Both the position numbers and the translations under genes were made by a program. Shown here in pieces: positions 25,491-33,263 of a stretch of DNA of 64,000 nt. The notes beneath the pieces were generated by a model. That model was given only the letters and a program-made list of their open reading frames with translations, was not told where the DNA came from and ran no database searches. This DNA is from Ruminococcus difficilis. Lineage in GTDB: Bacteria; Bacillota_A; Clostridia; Oscillospirales; Acutalibacteraceae. The DNA lies in NCBI RefSeq assembly GCF_016680995.1, contig NZ_JAEQMG010000048.1:124001-188000 (forward strand), given 5' to 3'. Position 1 is the first letter of the stretch. Each line of letters begins with the position of its first letter.

Positions 25491-27560
25491 TTACTGTAAT
25501 TCAAACACCAAAATAAAACGCTGGGGAATCAGCTGCTCCTTCTTGACGAGCTTGAAGCCGTAGAAGGAAAGCTGTGAGATGATCAGCTCGGGCATGATGC
25601 CGGGGCCGTAGTAAGAGGGTGTAAAACGGTCGGTAACGTCATTATCGACGATGATCAGCTGACCGCCGGGTCTGAGACCCTTTTTGATGCTGGCGATGAA
25701 CTCGTCCTTGACAAACTCGATGTCAGTGATATATACCGCGTGATACATCGAGCACATAAAGACCTTATCACAGGAATTCTCCTTAAGCTTACAGTCGTTC
25801 ATACGGGTGACGAGCGTTTTGATATTTTTGACATTGTAGGTATCCTTGAGCGCGTCAAGATACTTCATCGCGTCTTTGTTGATCTCGGTAGCGTATACGG
25901 TACCCTTATCCCCTACCATTTTGGAGAATTCATAGGTGAAGTAACCGCCGCCGCAGCCAAGATCGGCGATACTCTCGCCCTCCTTGATATCAAGCAGATC
26001 GAGCATGGTGTCTGTCTTTTCCCACAGGAAGCGGTTGGGGTTATTGAAAACAAAATACTCGTTCCATTCATTCAGAGTTCCGATGGGGAAATCCTTGCCC
26101 TCGTACTCAAAGCAGGTCTCGATATCCGCGTCTTCCGCTTCTTCATGCTCCAGATAGAACTTGATATACAGATACTTCTTGAGCTTTTCGTAATCATTGC
26201 CGCCGAAGAAGTCAAAATACATCTTGTCGCGGTAGTCGGAGAGCATCTCTGCTTTCTTATTGTCGTCCGCGAGATAGTATTCACAGAACCACATAAAGGC
26301 GGTGTAGTCGTCGCCGATGCGTTCCTTCGGCCACAGCTCGGCGAACATATCATGCGCCTTTTGAACCTTTTCGGGATCATTCTCCATGAAGCCGTCGTAC
26401 ATCATCTTGCCGCACGCCTTACCGCGGATGGAATAGCCCGCGGTAGAGGTACCGATGATACGGTAACGGATCAGAGAACCTGCCGTATTGACGTGGATGT
26501 GACACGGATCGTCGATGCTGTTCTCCTTGCCCTTGAAGTCGCTCGGAACATCGACCTTTTCATAGATCAGCACATAGCGCTGGGGAGTGAACTGGTAGTT
26601 ATCGATCAGCTTGAAGCCATAGTGATATAGCTGAGAGGTCAACAGCGACTTGCTGATATAGGGACCGTGATACGGCAGCTCGGAGCTGTCGACCAGATCG
26701 TTATCTACGATGATCAGCTTGCCGCCCTCGACCAGCGCGTGGCGGATGCTGCCGACGAATTTCTCGCGTTCAAAATCAGTGAACGCGGCATATACGTTGT
26801 GATACAAAGAACAAACGAATACGGTATCGACCCTGACGTCCTCTGTCAACCCGATACCCTCGAACTGACTGACGACGACCTCAACGTTTTTGATATCGTT
26901 CTCCTTGATGTGATCTCGAAGGAAATCGAGGTGCATGGGGTTGGTTTCGATCGCGTAAACCTTACCCTCATCTCCGACGATATCGGCGAACTTAAACGAG
27001 AAGTATCCGGGACCGGAGCCGACGTCCGCGATACGCTCGCCGGGTTGGATATTGAACTTCTCCATATTCTCTCTGGTCTTTTCCCAACGCTCACGGTCGG
27101 GGTTGTTAAAGAGAATGAAGTCCTCCAAAAAGCGCAGCTTGCGCTTGGTTTCCACATCGTTCTTATCCACTTCTACGATATGGTATTTGAGCTGGATATA
27201 TGTTCTCAGATCGGCGAAATCGTCCTTGGAGAGAACGTCATAGAAGCTTTTGATCAGCGGCTTGCTCAAAAGATCCTGCTTTGCTTCCTCGGGAGCGAGG
27301 AAGTATTTACAAAGCCACTCGAGCGCGGTATACTCTCCGCCGAAGTTTTCATCCGGGATGATCTTTTCATAGGTCTTGATCGCCTGATGCAGGAGCTTTT
27401 CGTTACCGTTGTCCAAGTATTTCAACAGCAGCTTGCCCGCCTTGATACCGCCCTTGGTGATATCAAAAGAGTCCAGACTGCCTACATGAACCAGACTGTC
27501 CTTTGCGGTCACTTCGATTTCGGTCGGCGTTTCGTACAACGCCCTGTTCTGTTCATCCAT
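25491..27560 (-). CDS. Tandem-duplicated SAM-dependent methyltransferase
   Basis: A 689-residue protein made of two copies of one architecture: a helical N-terminal segment of about 150 residues, then a class I (Rossmann) methyltransferase domain. Motif I is ADVGSGPGYFSF (Asp179) in the first half and ADLGCGGGYFTY (Asp533) in the second. Both halves keep the acidic post-II strand (YAIETN, YATEIN), LIIVDND in motif III, and a closing TPQRYVLIYE / IPQRFILVFE. The offset is 354 residues. Both active sites look intact. It starts 13 bases after the radical SAM gene, so joint action on one substrate is likely. The substrate is unknown. Confidence 0.88.
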   Translation of the reverse strand: MDEQNRALYETPTEIEVTAKDSLVHVGSLDSFDITKGGIKAGKLLLKYLDNGNEKLLHQAIKTYEKIIPDENFGGEYTALEWLCKYFLAPEEAKQDLLSKPLIKSFYDVLSKDDFADLRTYIQLKYHIVEVDKNDVETKRKLRFLEDFILFNNPDRERWEKTRENMEKFNIQPGERIADVGSGPGYFSFKFADIVGDEGKVYAIETNPMHLDFLRDHIKENDIKNVEVVVSQFEGIGLTEDVRVDTVFVCSLYHNVYAAFTDFEREKFVGSIRHALVEGGKLIIVDNDLVDSSELPYHGPYISKSLLTSQLYHYGFKLIDNYQFTPQRYVLIYEKVDVPSDFKGKENSIDDPCHIHVNTAGSLIRYRIIGTSTAGYSIRGKACGKMMYDGFMENDPEKVQKAHDMFAELWPKERIGDDYTAFMWFCEYYLADDNKKAEMLSDYRDKMYFDFFGGNDYEKLKKYLYIKFYLEHEEAEDADIETCFEYEGKDFPIGTLNEWNEYFVFNNPNRFLWEKTDTMLDLLDIKEGESIADLGCGGGYFTYEFSKMVGDKGTVYATEINKDAMKYLDALKDTYNVKNIKTLVTRMNDCKLKENSCDKVFMCSMYHAVYITDIEFVKDEFIASIKKGLRPGGQLIIVDNDVTDRFTPSYYGPGIMPELIISQLSFYGFKLVKKEQLIPQRFILVFELQ

Positions 27561-27573
27561 ACTATCACCCCTT

Positions 27574-29247
27574 TTATATCAACCCGAGGGCATCCTCGGT
27601 CGTGTTATCATCATACGGGAAAAGCGGTCCGTGGATGTATTCTTCCGGCTTCCACGGCAGAAACTCGTTGCTGTTGAATTCCTCGGCGCACTCGTCGGCG
27701 ACAAATTTTCCAAGCTCAGTCAGCGTGTAGGAGGGATATCCGAGGATCGGCTTGTCAACGACAAGTCCGTTATCCATGAGCTTCTTCCACTTTTTCTTGA
27801 AGCAGTTCTCGATCGGCATACCGTTGATCTTTTCAAAGCGATCCTTCCTGACCTCGGTATTCTTCAACGGCAGTGCGATCGACCATCTGAGCTGCTGTTC
27901 TTTGTCGCGGATATAACCGCGGTTGAACGCCATTTTGCCGCTGTCGATCAGCTTATAATACTCGTCAAAGCTGTCGGTATTCAGCAAAAAGCGGTCTCTC
28001 AGCGAGCTGAACGCGGTCAATCCCAGACCGATCTGGTCATACTGCGCGCAGCACTGGTTGTAAGCATAATGTGAATAGATGTACGGATCCTTGGTGTAAA
28101 CGCGTCTGAGGTTGCCCTTTAAGCCGTAGAGCTTGAGGATCTCCTCGGCGACCGCCTTTTGCAGCATATTCTCCTCAAAATCCGGGAAAAGTGACGGTTC
28201 ACGATCATAGAGCAGACCGATGATGCCCTGGAAATCACCGTAGGCGTCGACCTTCAGGCGATAGAGCTGGATCTCATCGATCAGACCCTGTTGATGGATC
28301 AGACATGCACGTTCGACGGTATCGGCAAAGATATCGACATTGATACCCATGAAGCCGAAGATGAATTCCAGATTGAGGATAAAGCCCTTGCGCTGTGTAT
28401 TGTCAAGCAGCTCCTGGGTGATCTCTTTACCCTCTTCACGCCACTGGTTGATCTTTCTGTAATCGACACAACTGATTTTGTTGCGGCAGTTGTCGACAGC
28501 CTCCATGATCATATCGACCGTCGCTCTGCGGAACATCAGCTTAAGGATCTCGGGATGGAGCGACTGGGAGCCGATGGTCAGGCGGTCAACGCCGTATTTT
28601 GCCATGATCTGCAGACGCTTCATACCGTCCTCGCCGACCAGCGAATACTCATCGACGTCAAAATTGAACTGGGTCACAGTGGTGCGGTCGATACGATCGG
28701 TAAAGAATATCAACATTCTTTCAAACAGATCGGGGTCCATATGCGAGGGTGTACCGCCGCCGAACAGGATCGCACGGGTCTTGATCTTTTCGACGCCCAG
28801 CACCTTCATGTAGATATCCATCTCTCTTTCGAGATAGGACAGATATTTTTCTTGGTTCGCTCGGAGCTCTTTGCAGGAGCCGAGTTCGCCGGGGTAATGA
28901 CAAAAGCTGCAATGCTGTGCGCAGTATGGAATATGGACATAGATATCAAAGGTATTGTCCTCGGGGTTTTTGTAAGTGCTCATGATCTCTTCCTGTGTAT
29001 GGAAGGGATACTGTGTGATAGGCGGATAATGAACTGAGGGTACGAATTTACCCGTTGTACAGATCAAGCCCTTCTTTTGCAACGCTAAAACCTCGTTGAC
29101 ACGCGCCCTTGCCTTTTCCATGATCTCCTCACGATGCTTGACATACAGCGAATTTTCAACGAACTCGGGTGTGGTCTTTTCGACCTCTCTGACCTTTTTG
29201 CGAATAGCCTGATACTGTGCATCAGAGCATTCGGTCTTTGCTAACAT
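27574..29247 (-). CDS. HemN-like radical SAM protein
   Basis: A 557-residue radical SAM enzyme. The cluster motif is C-x3-C-x2-C at Cys109, Cys113 and Cys116 (IPYCAQHCSFCHY), followed by FGGGTPSHM and RLTIGSQSLH, the order seen in the HemN/HemW group. The fourth cysteine of true coproporphyrinogen oxidases is replaced by Tyr. A 100-residue N-terminal extension and an HTH-like HemN_C region at the end (TLTELGKFVADECAEEF) are present. Members of this wider group include class C radical methylases and heme-degrading enzymes. The adjoining methyltransferase and exporter argue for a biosynthetic or modification role over heme synthesis. AGGAGG precedes the ATG. Confidence 0.85.
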   Translation of the reverse strand: MLAKTECSDAQYQAIRKKVREVEKTTPEFVENSLYVKHREEIMEKARARVNEVLALQKKGLICTTGKFVPSVHYPPITQYPFHTQEEIMSTYKNPEDNTFDIYVHIPYCAQHCSFCHYPGELGSCKELRANQEKYLSYLEREMDIYMKVLGVEKIKTRAILFGGGTPSHMDPDLFERMLIFFTDRIDRTTVTQFNFDVDEYSLVGEDGMKRLQIMAKYGVDRLTIGSQSLHPEILKLMFRRATVDMIMEAVDNCRNKISCVDYRKINQWREEGKEITQELLDNTQRKGFILNLEFIFGFMGINVDIFADTVERACLIHQQGLIDEIQLYRLKVDAYGDFQGIIGLLYDREPSLFPDFEENMLQKAVAEEILKLYGLKGNLRRVYTKDPYIYSHYAYNQCCAQYDQIGLGLTAFSSLRDRFLLNTDSFDEYYKLIDSGKMAFNRGYIRDKEQQLRWSIALPLKNTEVRKDRFEKINGMPIENCFKKKWKKLMDNGLVVDKPILGYPSYTLTELGKFVADECAEEFNSNEFLPWKPEEYIHGPLFPYDDNTTEDALGLI

Positions 29248-29257
29248 AGCGATCCTC

Positions 29258-31048
29258 CTATTGAACTCCTATATATTGGTTTTTATATAAACTGTAATAA
29301 ACGCCTTGTTGACGCAACAGCTCTTTATGATCTCCGATTTCTACGATCCTGCCGTCGCTGAACACAGCGATCTTATCGGCGTTTTTGACCGTAGACAATC
29401 GGTGTGCGATGATGATACAGGTCTGTTCCTCCATCATCGACAACAGCGCATCCTGGATCTTCTGCTCGGTCGCCGAATCGACGGAGCTGAGCGCCTCATC
29501 CAAAATCAATACAGATGGTGAGGTCAGCGAAGACCTCGCCAGACACAGCAGCTGTCTTTCACCCTGACTGAGCTTTGACTCTTCACCCTGCACATGCGTA
29601 TCATATCCGTTTTCCAAGCGTTCGATAAACGGTTCGGCACAGCTGACACGCGCCGCGTTTTTGATCTCTTCCTCCGTCGCGGTAAAACGCGCGTAGGCGA
29701 TGTTCTCTCTGACGGTGCCATCGATGACCGCCGTACTCTGGAGTACTGCCGTGATCATTCCTCTCAGGCGGGATTTCGGGATCGTCTTGATATCGACCCC
29801 GTCGATCAGGATACGCCCGCTGTCGGGCTCATAAAAGCGCATCAAAAGGCTGATAAGCGTGGTCTTTCCTACGCCGGTTTTGCCGACCAAAGCGACCTTC
29901 TGTCCCTTTTCGATCGTCAGGGAGAAATCATCCAGCACCTTGACGCCCCTGATATAAGAGAAGGTCACGTGCTCAAAGGTGATGCTGCAGGAACTGCCGG
30001 GTACGATGTCCAGATCTCCTTCATCGATCTCAGGCGGTGTGTCGATGATCTGAAAGATCCTCTCCGCCGAGGCGAGCGCCGTCATGAATTGGGAGAATAC
30101 AGACGAAAGCTCATTGATGGGCTGAGTAAACTCTCTGGAATACAGCGTGAACGCCTGAATGGTACCGATCGTGATACCAAATCCGCCGCGGATGAACAGC
30201 AATGCGCCGACCGCTACGATCAGTAAAAAGTTCAGATTACCGATCAGACACATCAGCGGAGGCATCGCGCCGCCCAGCACCTGTGCCTTGACGCTGACAT
30301 CTGTCAGCTCATCGCTGAGGGCGTCACATTCCTCAATACACTCGTCGTCAAGGTTATACGCGTCGATCGTTCGTTTATTGGAAATGCTCTGCTCTACATG
30401 GCTGTTCATTTTTCCGACAGCCTTCTGCTGTTTTCTGAAAAAGCCGAACATCTTTTTTGACAGGATAACGGTGACGAGGATATTCAACACCACCGTACTC
30501 ATACAGACTGCCGTGAGAATGGGACTTTTGATCAGCATGATCACGATACAGCCGACGATCACGATCACAGAGGATAACAGCGCCGCGATCGCCTGACTGA
30601 TCAGGTTGGAAACATTTTCGATATCATTCGTCAGTCGTGCCAGGATATCGCCGTTTTGATGGGTATCAAAGAAGGACACCGGCAGACGGACAAGCTTTGA
30701 AGATACATCCTTTCGGATGGTAACGATCGTGGTTCGGGTCAGCTTAGCCGCCAACCTGCCCTGCAAATACTTGAACAAAGATGAAAAGATGAACAATAAC
30801 AGCAGGACGCCGAGGATCAGCAACAAGCTGTTCCAATTGACAGTCAACTGCCATTCGCTGATATTCAGCGTGTCGATCGCACGACCGATCAGATCGGGAA
30901 TAAACAGCTCCAAGATCGTCGATAAAGCCAACAGCACCAGCATCCATATGATCAAGCCGCGGCTTTGTGACAAATAACGAAACATTCTTTTGACGGTTTT
31001 TCCGGGATGAGCGGGAGCTACTCTCTCCCCCGGTTCACCGGGTCGCAT
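29258..31048 (-). CDS. ABC exporter subunit, MdlB-type (fused permease-ATPase)
   Basis: A 596-residue half-transporter: six transmembrane helices (about 30-330) then an ATPase domain with Walker A GKTGVGKTT, signature LSQGERQLLCLARS and Walker B VLILDEALSSVD. LSQGE and the intact Glu after Walker B are as in the catalytically competent half of heterodimeric exporters. The ATG at 31048 is one base after the stop of the partner gene; longer upstream in-frame starts overlap that gene and have no better ribosome site. It probably forms a heterodimer with the upstream subunit. Substrate unknown. Confidence 0.92.
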   Translation of the reverse strand: MRPGEPGERVAPAHPGKTVKRMFRYLSQSRGLIIWMLVLLALSTILELFIPDLIGRAIDTLNISEWQLTVNWNSLLLILGVLLLLFIFSSLFKYLQGRLAAKLTRTTIVTIRKDVSSKLVRLPVSFFDTHQNGDILARLTNDIENVSNLISQAIAALLSSVIVIVGCIVIMLIKSPILTAVCMSTVVLNILVTVILSKKMFGFFRKQQKAVGKMNSHVEQSISNKRTIDAYNLDDECIEECDALSDELTDVSVKAQVLGGAMPPLMCLIGNLNFLLIVAVGALLFIRGGFGITIGTIQAFTLYSREFTQPINELSSVFSQFMTALASAERIFQIIDTPPEIDEGDLDIVPGSSCSITFEHVTFSYIRGVKVLDDFSLTIEKGQKVALVGKTGVGKTTLISLLMRFYEPDSGRILIDGVDIKTIPKSRLRGMITAVLQSTAVIDGTVRENIAYARFTATEEEIKNAARVSCAEPFIERLENGYDTHVQGEESKLSQGERQLLCLARSSLTSPSVLILDEALSSVDSATEQKIQDALLSMMEEQTCIIIAHRLSTVKNADKIAVFSDGRIVEIGDHKELLRQQGVYYSLYKNQYIGVQ

Positions 31049-31049
31049 A

Positions 31050-32789
31050 TTATTCAAGCTCGTCACCCCCTTCGGGATTCTGAGTTTGATAAATCGAACG
31101 GTATAATTCACACGAATCAAACAGCTCCCGATGGCTTCCGAAAGCCACCACCCGACCGTCATCCATCAGGATGATACGATCGGCGCCCATGATCGTGGAG
31201 ATACGCTGAGAAATAAAAATACGGGTCTTATCGCGGTAATTGGTTTGGATCCTCTCAAGCACCTTCGCCTCGGTCTCCAGATCCAGACTGGAGGTGCAGT
31301 CATCAAAAACCAACACCTGCGGTGCTCGAAGCAACGCTCTGGCGATCGCCACACGCTGCTTTTGTCCGCCGGAAAGAGATGCGCCTCTCTCCGAGATCAC
31401 GGCGTCATATCCGCCGCGCAGATCATCCGCAAATTCATCGACGCAGGCGGAGCGAACCGCCGTATCGAAGTCCTCCTGCGAAAACACAGCGCCCTTGGTG
31501 ATATTCTCACGCAGCGAGGCAGAAAACATGTCGCTGTTCTGGAACACAACCGACACCTGATCCCTCAGGCTTTTGGTATCGATATCCTTCACGTCGACGC
31601 CGTTATAGGTCACCTGACCGTCCGTCGCGTCATACTCGCGGATCAGCAGACGGGCTATGGTACTCTTTCCGGATCCTGTCGTACCCAAGATCCCGATACA
31701 TTCACCCCCGCGAACCTCCAGAGAGATATCCTCAAGCACATTGCGCTGTGCGTCCTGATTCTGCGGATAACGAAAGCTGACATGAGAAAGAGACAGTTTG
31801 TCGATCCGATCGATCATCTGCTTGCCTGACGGCAATGCCGGCTCCCTGTTGAGCACGGCAGTGAGTCGCTCCGCAGAGACCTTGGAGCGCGCGACATACT
31901 GGAAGATACCGCCCAGCGTCATCATCGACATCATGATCTGCTGTGAGTAATTGATCGCCGCCATAACGGAACCGACGCGGATCATCCTCGCCTCCACCTG
32001 AAACCCGCCGATGAAAATAACAGCCAAAACAACGGTGTTCAAAATCAACATCACAAGCGGATTGAGGATCGCCATAAACACTTGTATATTCATAACCGTC
32101 GAGGTCAAATCACGATTCTGGTTATCAAATCTGCCTGCCTCGTAGTTTTCGCGGACATATGATTTGATCAGACGGTTGTTGGAAACGATATGCATTGCAA
32201 AGCTATTCAGCCTGTCCAGCTTTTTTTGGATCGTCGCGAATACAGGCGCGCTTCTTTTGATAAAGAAACGTATGATCAAAAACTGCACCGGCAGAGATAC
32301 CAGCAGGATGATACCATAGATCGGATCGATCGTCAGTACCATGATGATCCCAAGCAAAAACAACATCAGCGGCTTTACCGCCATCTGGATAAAAACGCTC
32401 GAAAACTCCGTCACGACTCTCGTATCATTCGTCATGCGGGTGATCAGCGAACCGGCGGTGTAAGCGTCATCCTGCTGAGCCGATAACGACATGATCTTCC
32501 TGAACAGCGTTTTGCGAAGCGAGTTGCCGAATCGCTGCGAATAAATGTTGGATAATACGCATGAGATATAGCCGCAGACGCCGCCGATGACCGCTACCAA
32601 AAGCATCATCACGCCCGCCTTGAAAACGACGTCAAGGTCCATCTGCAAAACGCCGTCATCAACGATCTGCTCCATGTATTTCGGCTGGAGCACGTTGGAC
32701 GCGACCTCAAAGATCACAAAGATCACGGAAAAAACAACAAATACAGTATATGGTTTTAGATAGCGCAGAATTTGTTTGAAATTCTTCAT
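31050..32789 (-). CDS. ABC exporter subunit, MdlA-type (fused permease-ATPase)
   Basis: A 579-residue half-transporter with six helices and a C-terminal ATPase: Walker A GTTGSGKST, signature LSGGQKQRVAIARAL, and Walker B VLVFDDCTSSLD. The catalytic Glu after Walker B is Asp (FDD-C), the usual sign of the degenerate site in heterodimeric exporters. The H-loop also reads ISQRIS with Gln in place of His. Together with the next gene it should form one exporter with one active site. The ATG at 32789 has AGAGG five bases upstream. It is first gene of the eight-gene operon and has a strong promoter. Confidence 0.92.
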   Translation of the reverse strand: MKNFKQILRYLKPYTVFVVFSVIFVIFEVASNVLQPKYMEQIVDDGVLQMDLDVVFKAGVMMLLVAVIGGVCGYISCVLSNIYSQRFGNSLRKTLFRKIMSLSAQQDDAYTAGSLITRMTNDTRVVTEFSSVFIQMAVKPLMLFLLGIIMVLTIDPIYGIILLVSLPVQFLIIRFFIKRSAPVFATIQKKLDRLNSFAMHIVSNNRLIKSYVRENYEAGRFDNQNRDLTSTVMNIQVFMAILNPLVMLILNTVVLAVIFIGGFQVEARMIRVGSVMAAINYSQQIMMSMMTLGGIFQYVARSKVSAERLTAVLNREPALPSGKQMIDRIDKLSLSHVSFRYPQNQDAQRNVLEDISLEVRGGECIGILGTTGSGKSTIARLLIREYDATDGQVTYNGVDVKDIDTKSLRDQVSVVFQNSDMFSASLRENITKGAVFSQEDFDTAVRSACVDEFADDLRGGYDAVISERGASLSGGQKQRVAIARALLRAPQVLVFDDCTSSLDLETEAKVLERIQTNYRDKTRIFISQRISTIMGADRIILMDDGRVVAFGSHRELFDSCELYRSIYQTQNPEGGDELE

Positions 32790-32927
32790 CCTGACCTCTC
32801 GCACCGCCTCTTACCGCCGATATCGTTCCGTCACTGATAACTCGTGAAGCAACATACTGTTTTATCGTCGGTTACTGCAAAGGGCACGGAACATAATAAC
32901 CCAATATATCAATACATACTAAAAATT

Positions 32928-32956
32928 ATTTTATAATAAATCACATGGTAAGTCAA
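32928..32956 (-). promoter_or_regulatory. Sigma-A promoter of the eight-gene operon
   Basis: Minus strand: TTGACT (32956-32951), 17-bp spacer, TAAAAT (32933-32928). The leader is about 130 nt. Confidence 0.85.
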
Positions 32957-33201
32957 TGATTTTCGCCATTAAATTGTATGTTTTGCCAAAAAAGGTTGAT
33001 CATCTCTTCTTCAGAGGCGTAAATTTTCTTTATTATTCGATTATCGAAAAACAATTGATTGAATACATTAATCCGATCATTCATCTTAATCAGACAGACG
33101 CTTATATTTCTAAATCAGAAATATAAAAATGACGGTTTTATCCCGATCTCTCGTTCTTTACTATCATTCGTCGGTATCTGTTTGAATCCGAAAAACACAG
33201 C
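32957..33201. other. AT-rich region between divergent promoters
   Basis: About 245 bp with no gene, flanked by back-to-back sigma-A promoters. It holds a hairpin ATATTTC/GAAATAT near 33107-33125 and several TTGAT/ATCAA-like words. No known regulator site is recognised. Confidence 0.6.
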
Positions 33202-33229
33202 TTGACAGAACCTTGAATCGTATTATAAA
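33202..33229 (+). promoter_or_regulatory. Sigma-A promoter of the GTPase-nuclease gene
   Basis: TTGACA at 33202-33207, 16-bp spacer, TATAAA at 33224-33229, giving a short leader of about 28 nt to the ATG at 33264. Confidence 0.78.
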
Positions 33230-33263
33230 CTATACTCAGTTCATCATGAAAGAGTGTAATGCC

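Noticed and set aside
27574..29247. A ribosomal peptide (RiPP) biosynthesis cluster
   Set aside because: I looked for a small precursor gene in and around the operon and found none; gaps are too short to hide one, apart from an 85-bp spacer with hairpins.
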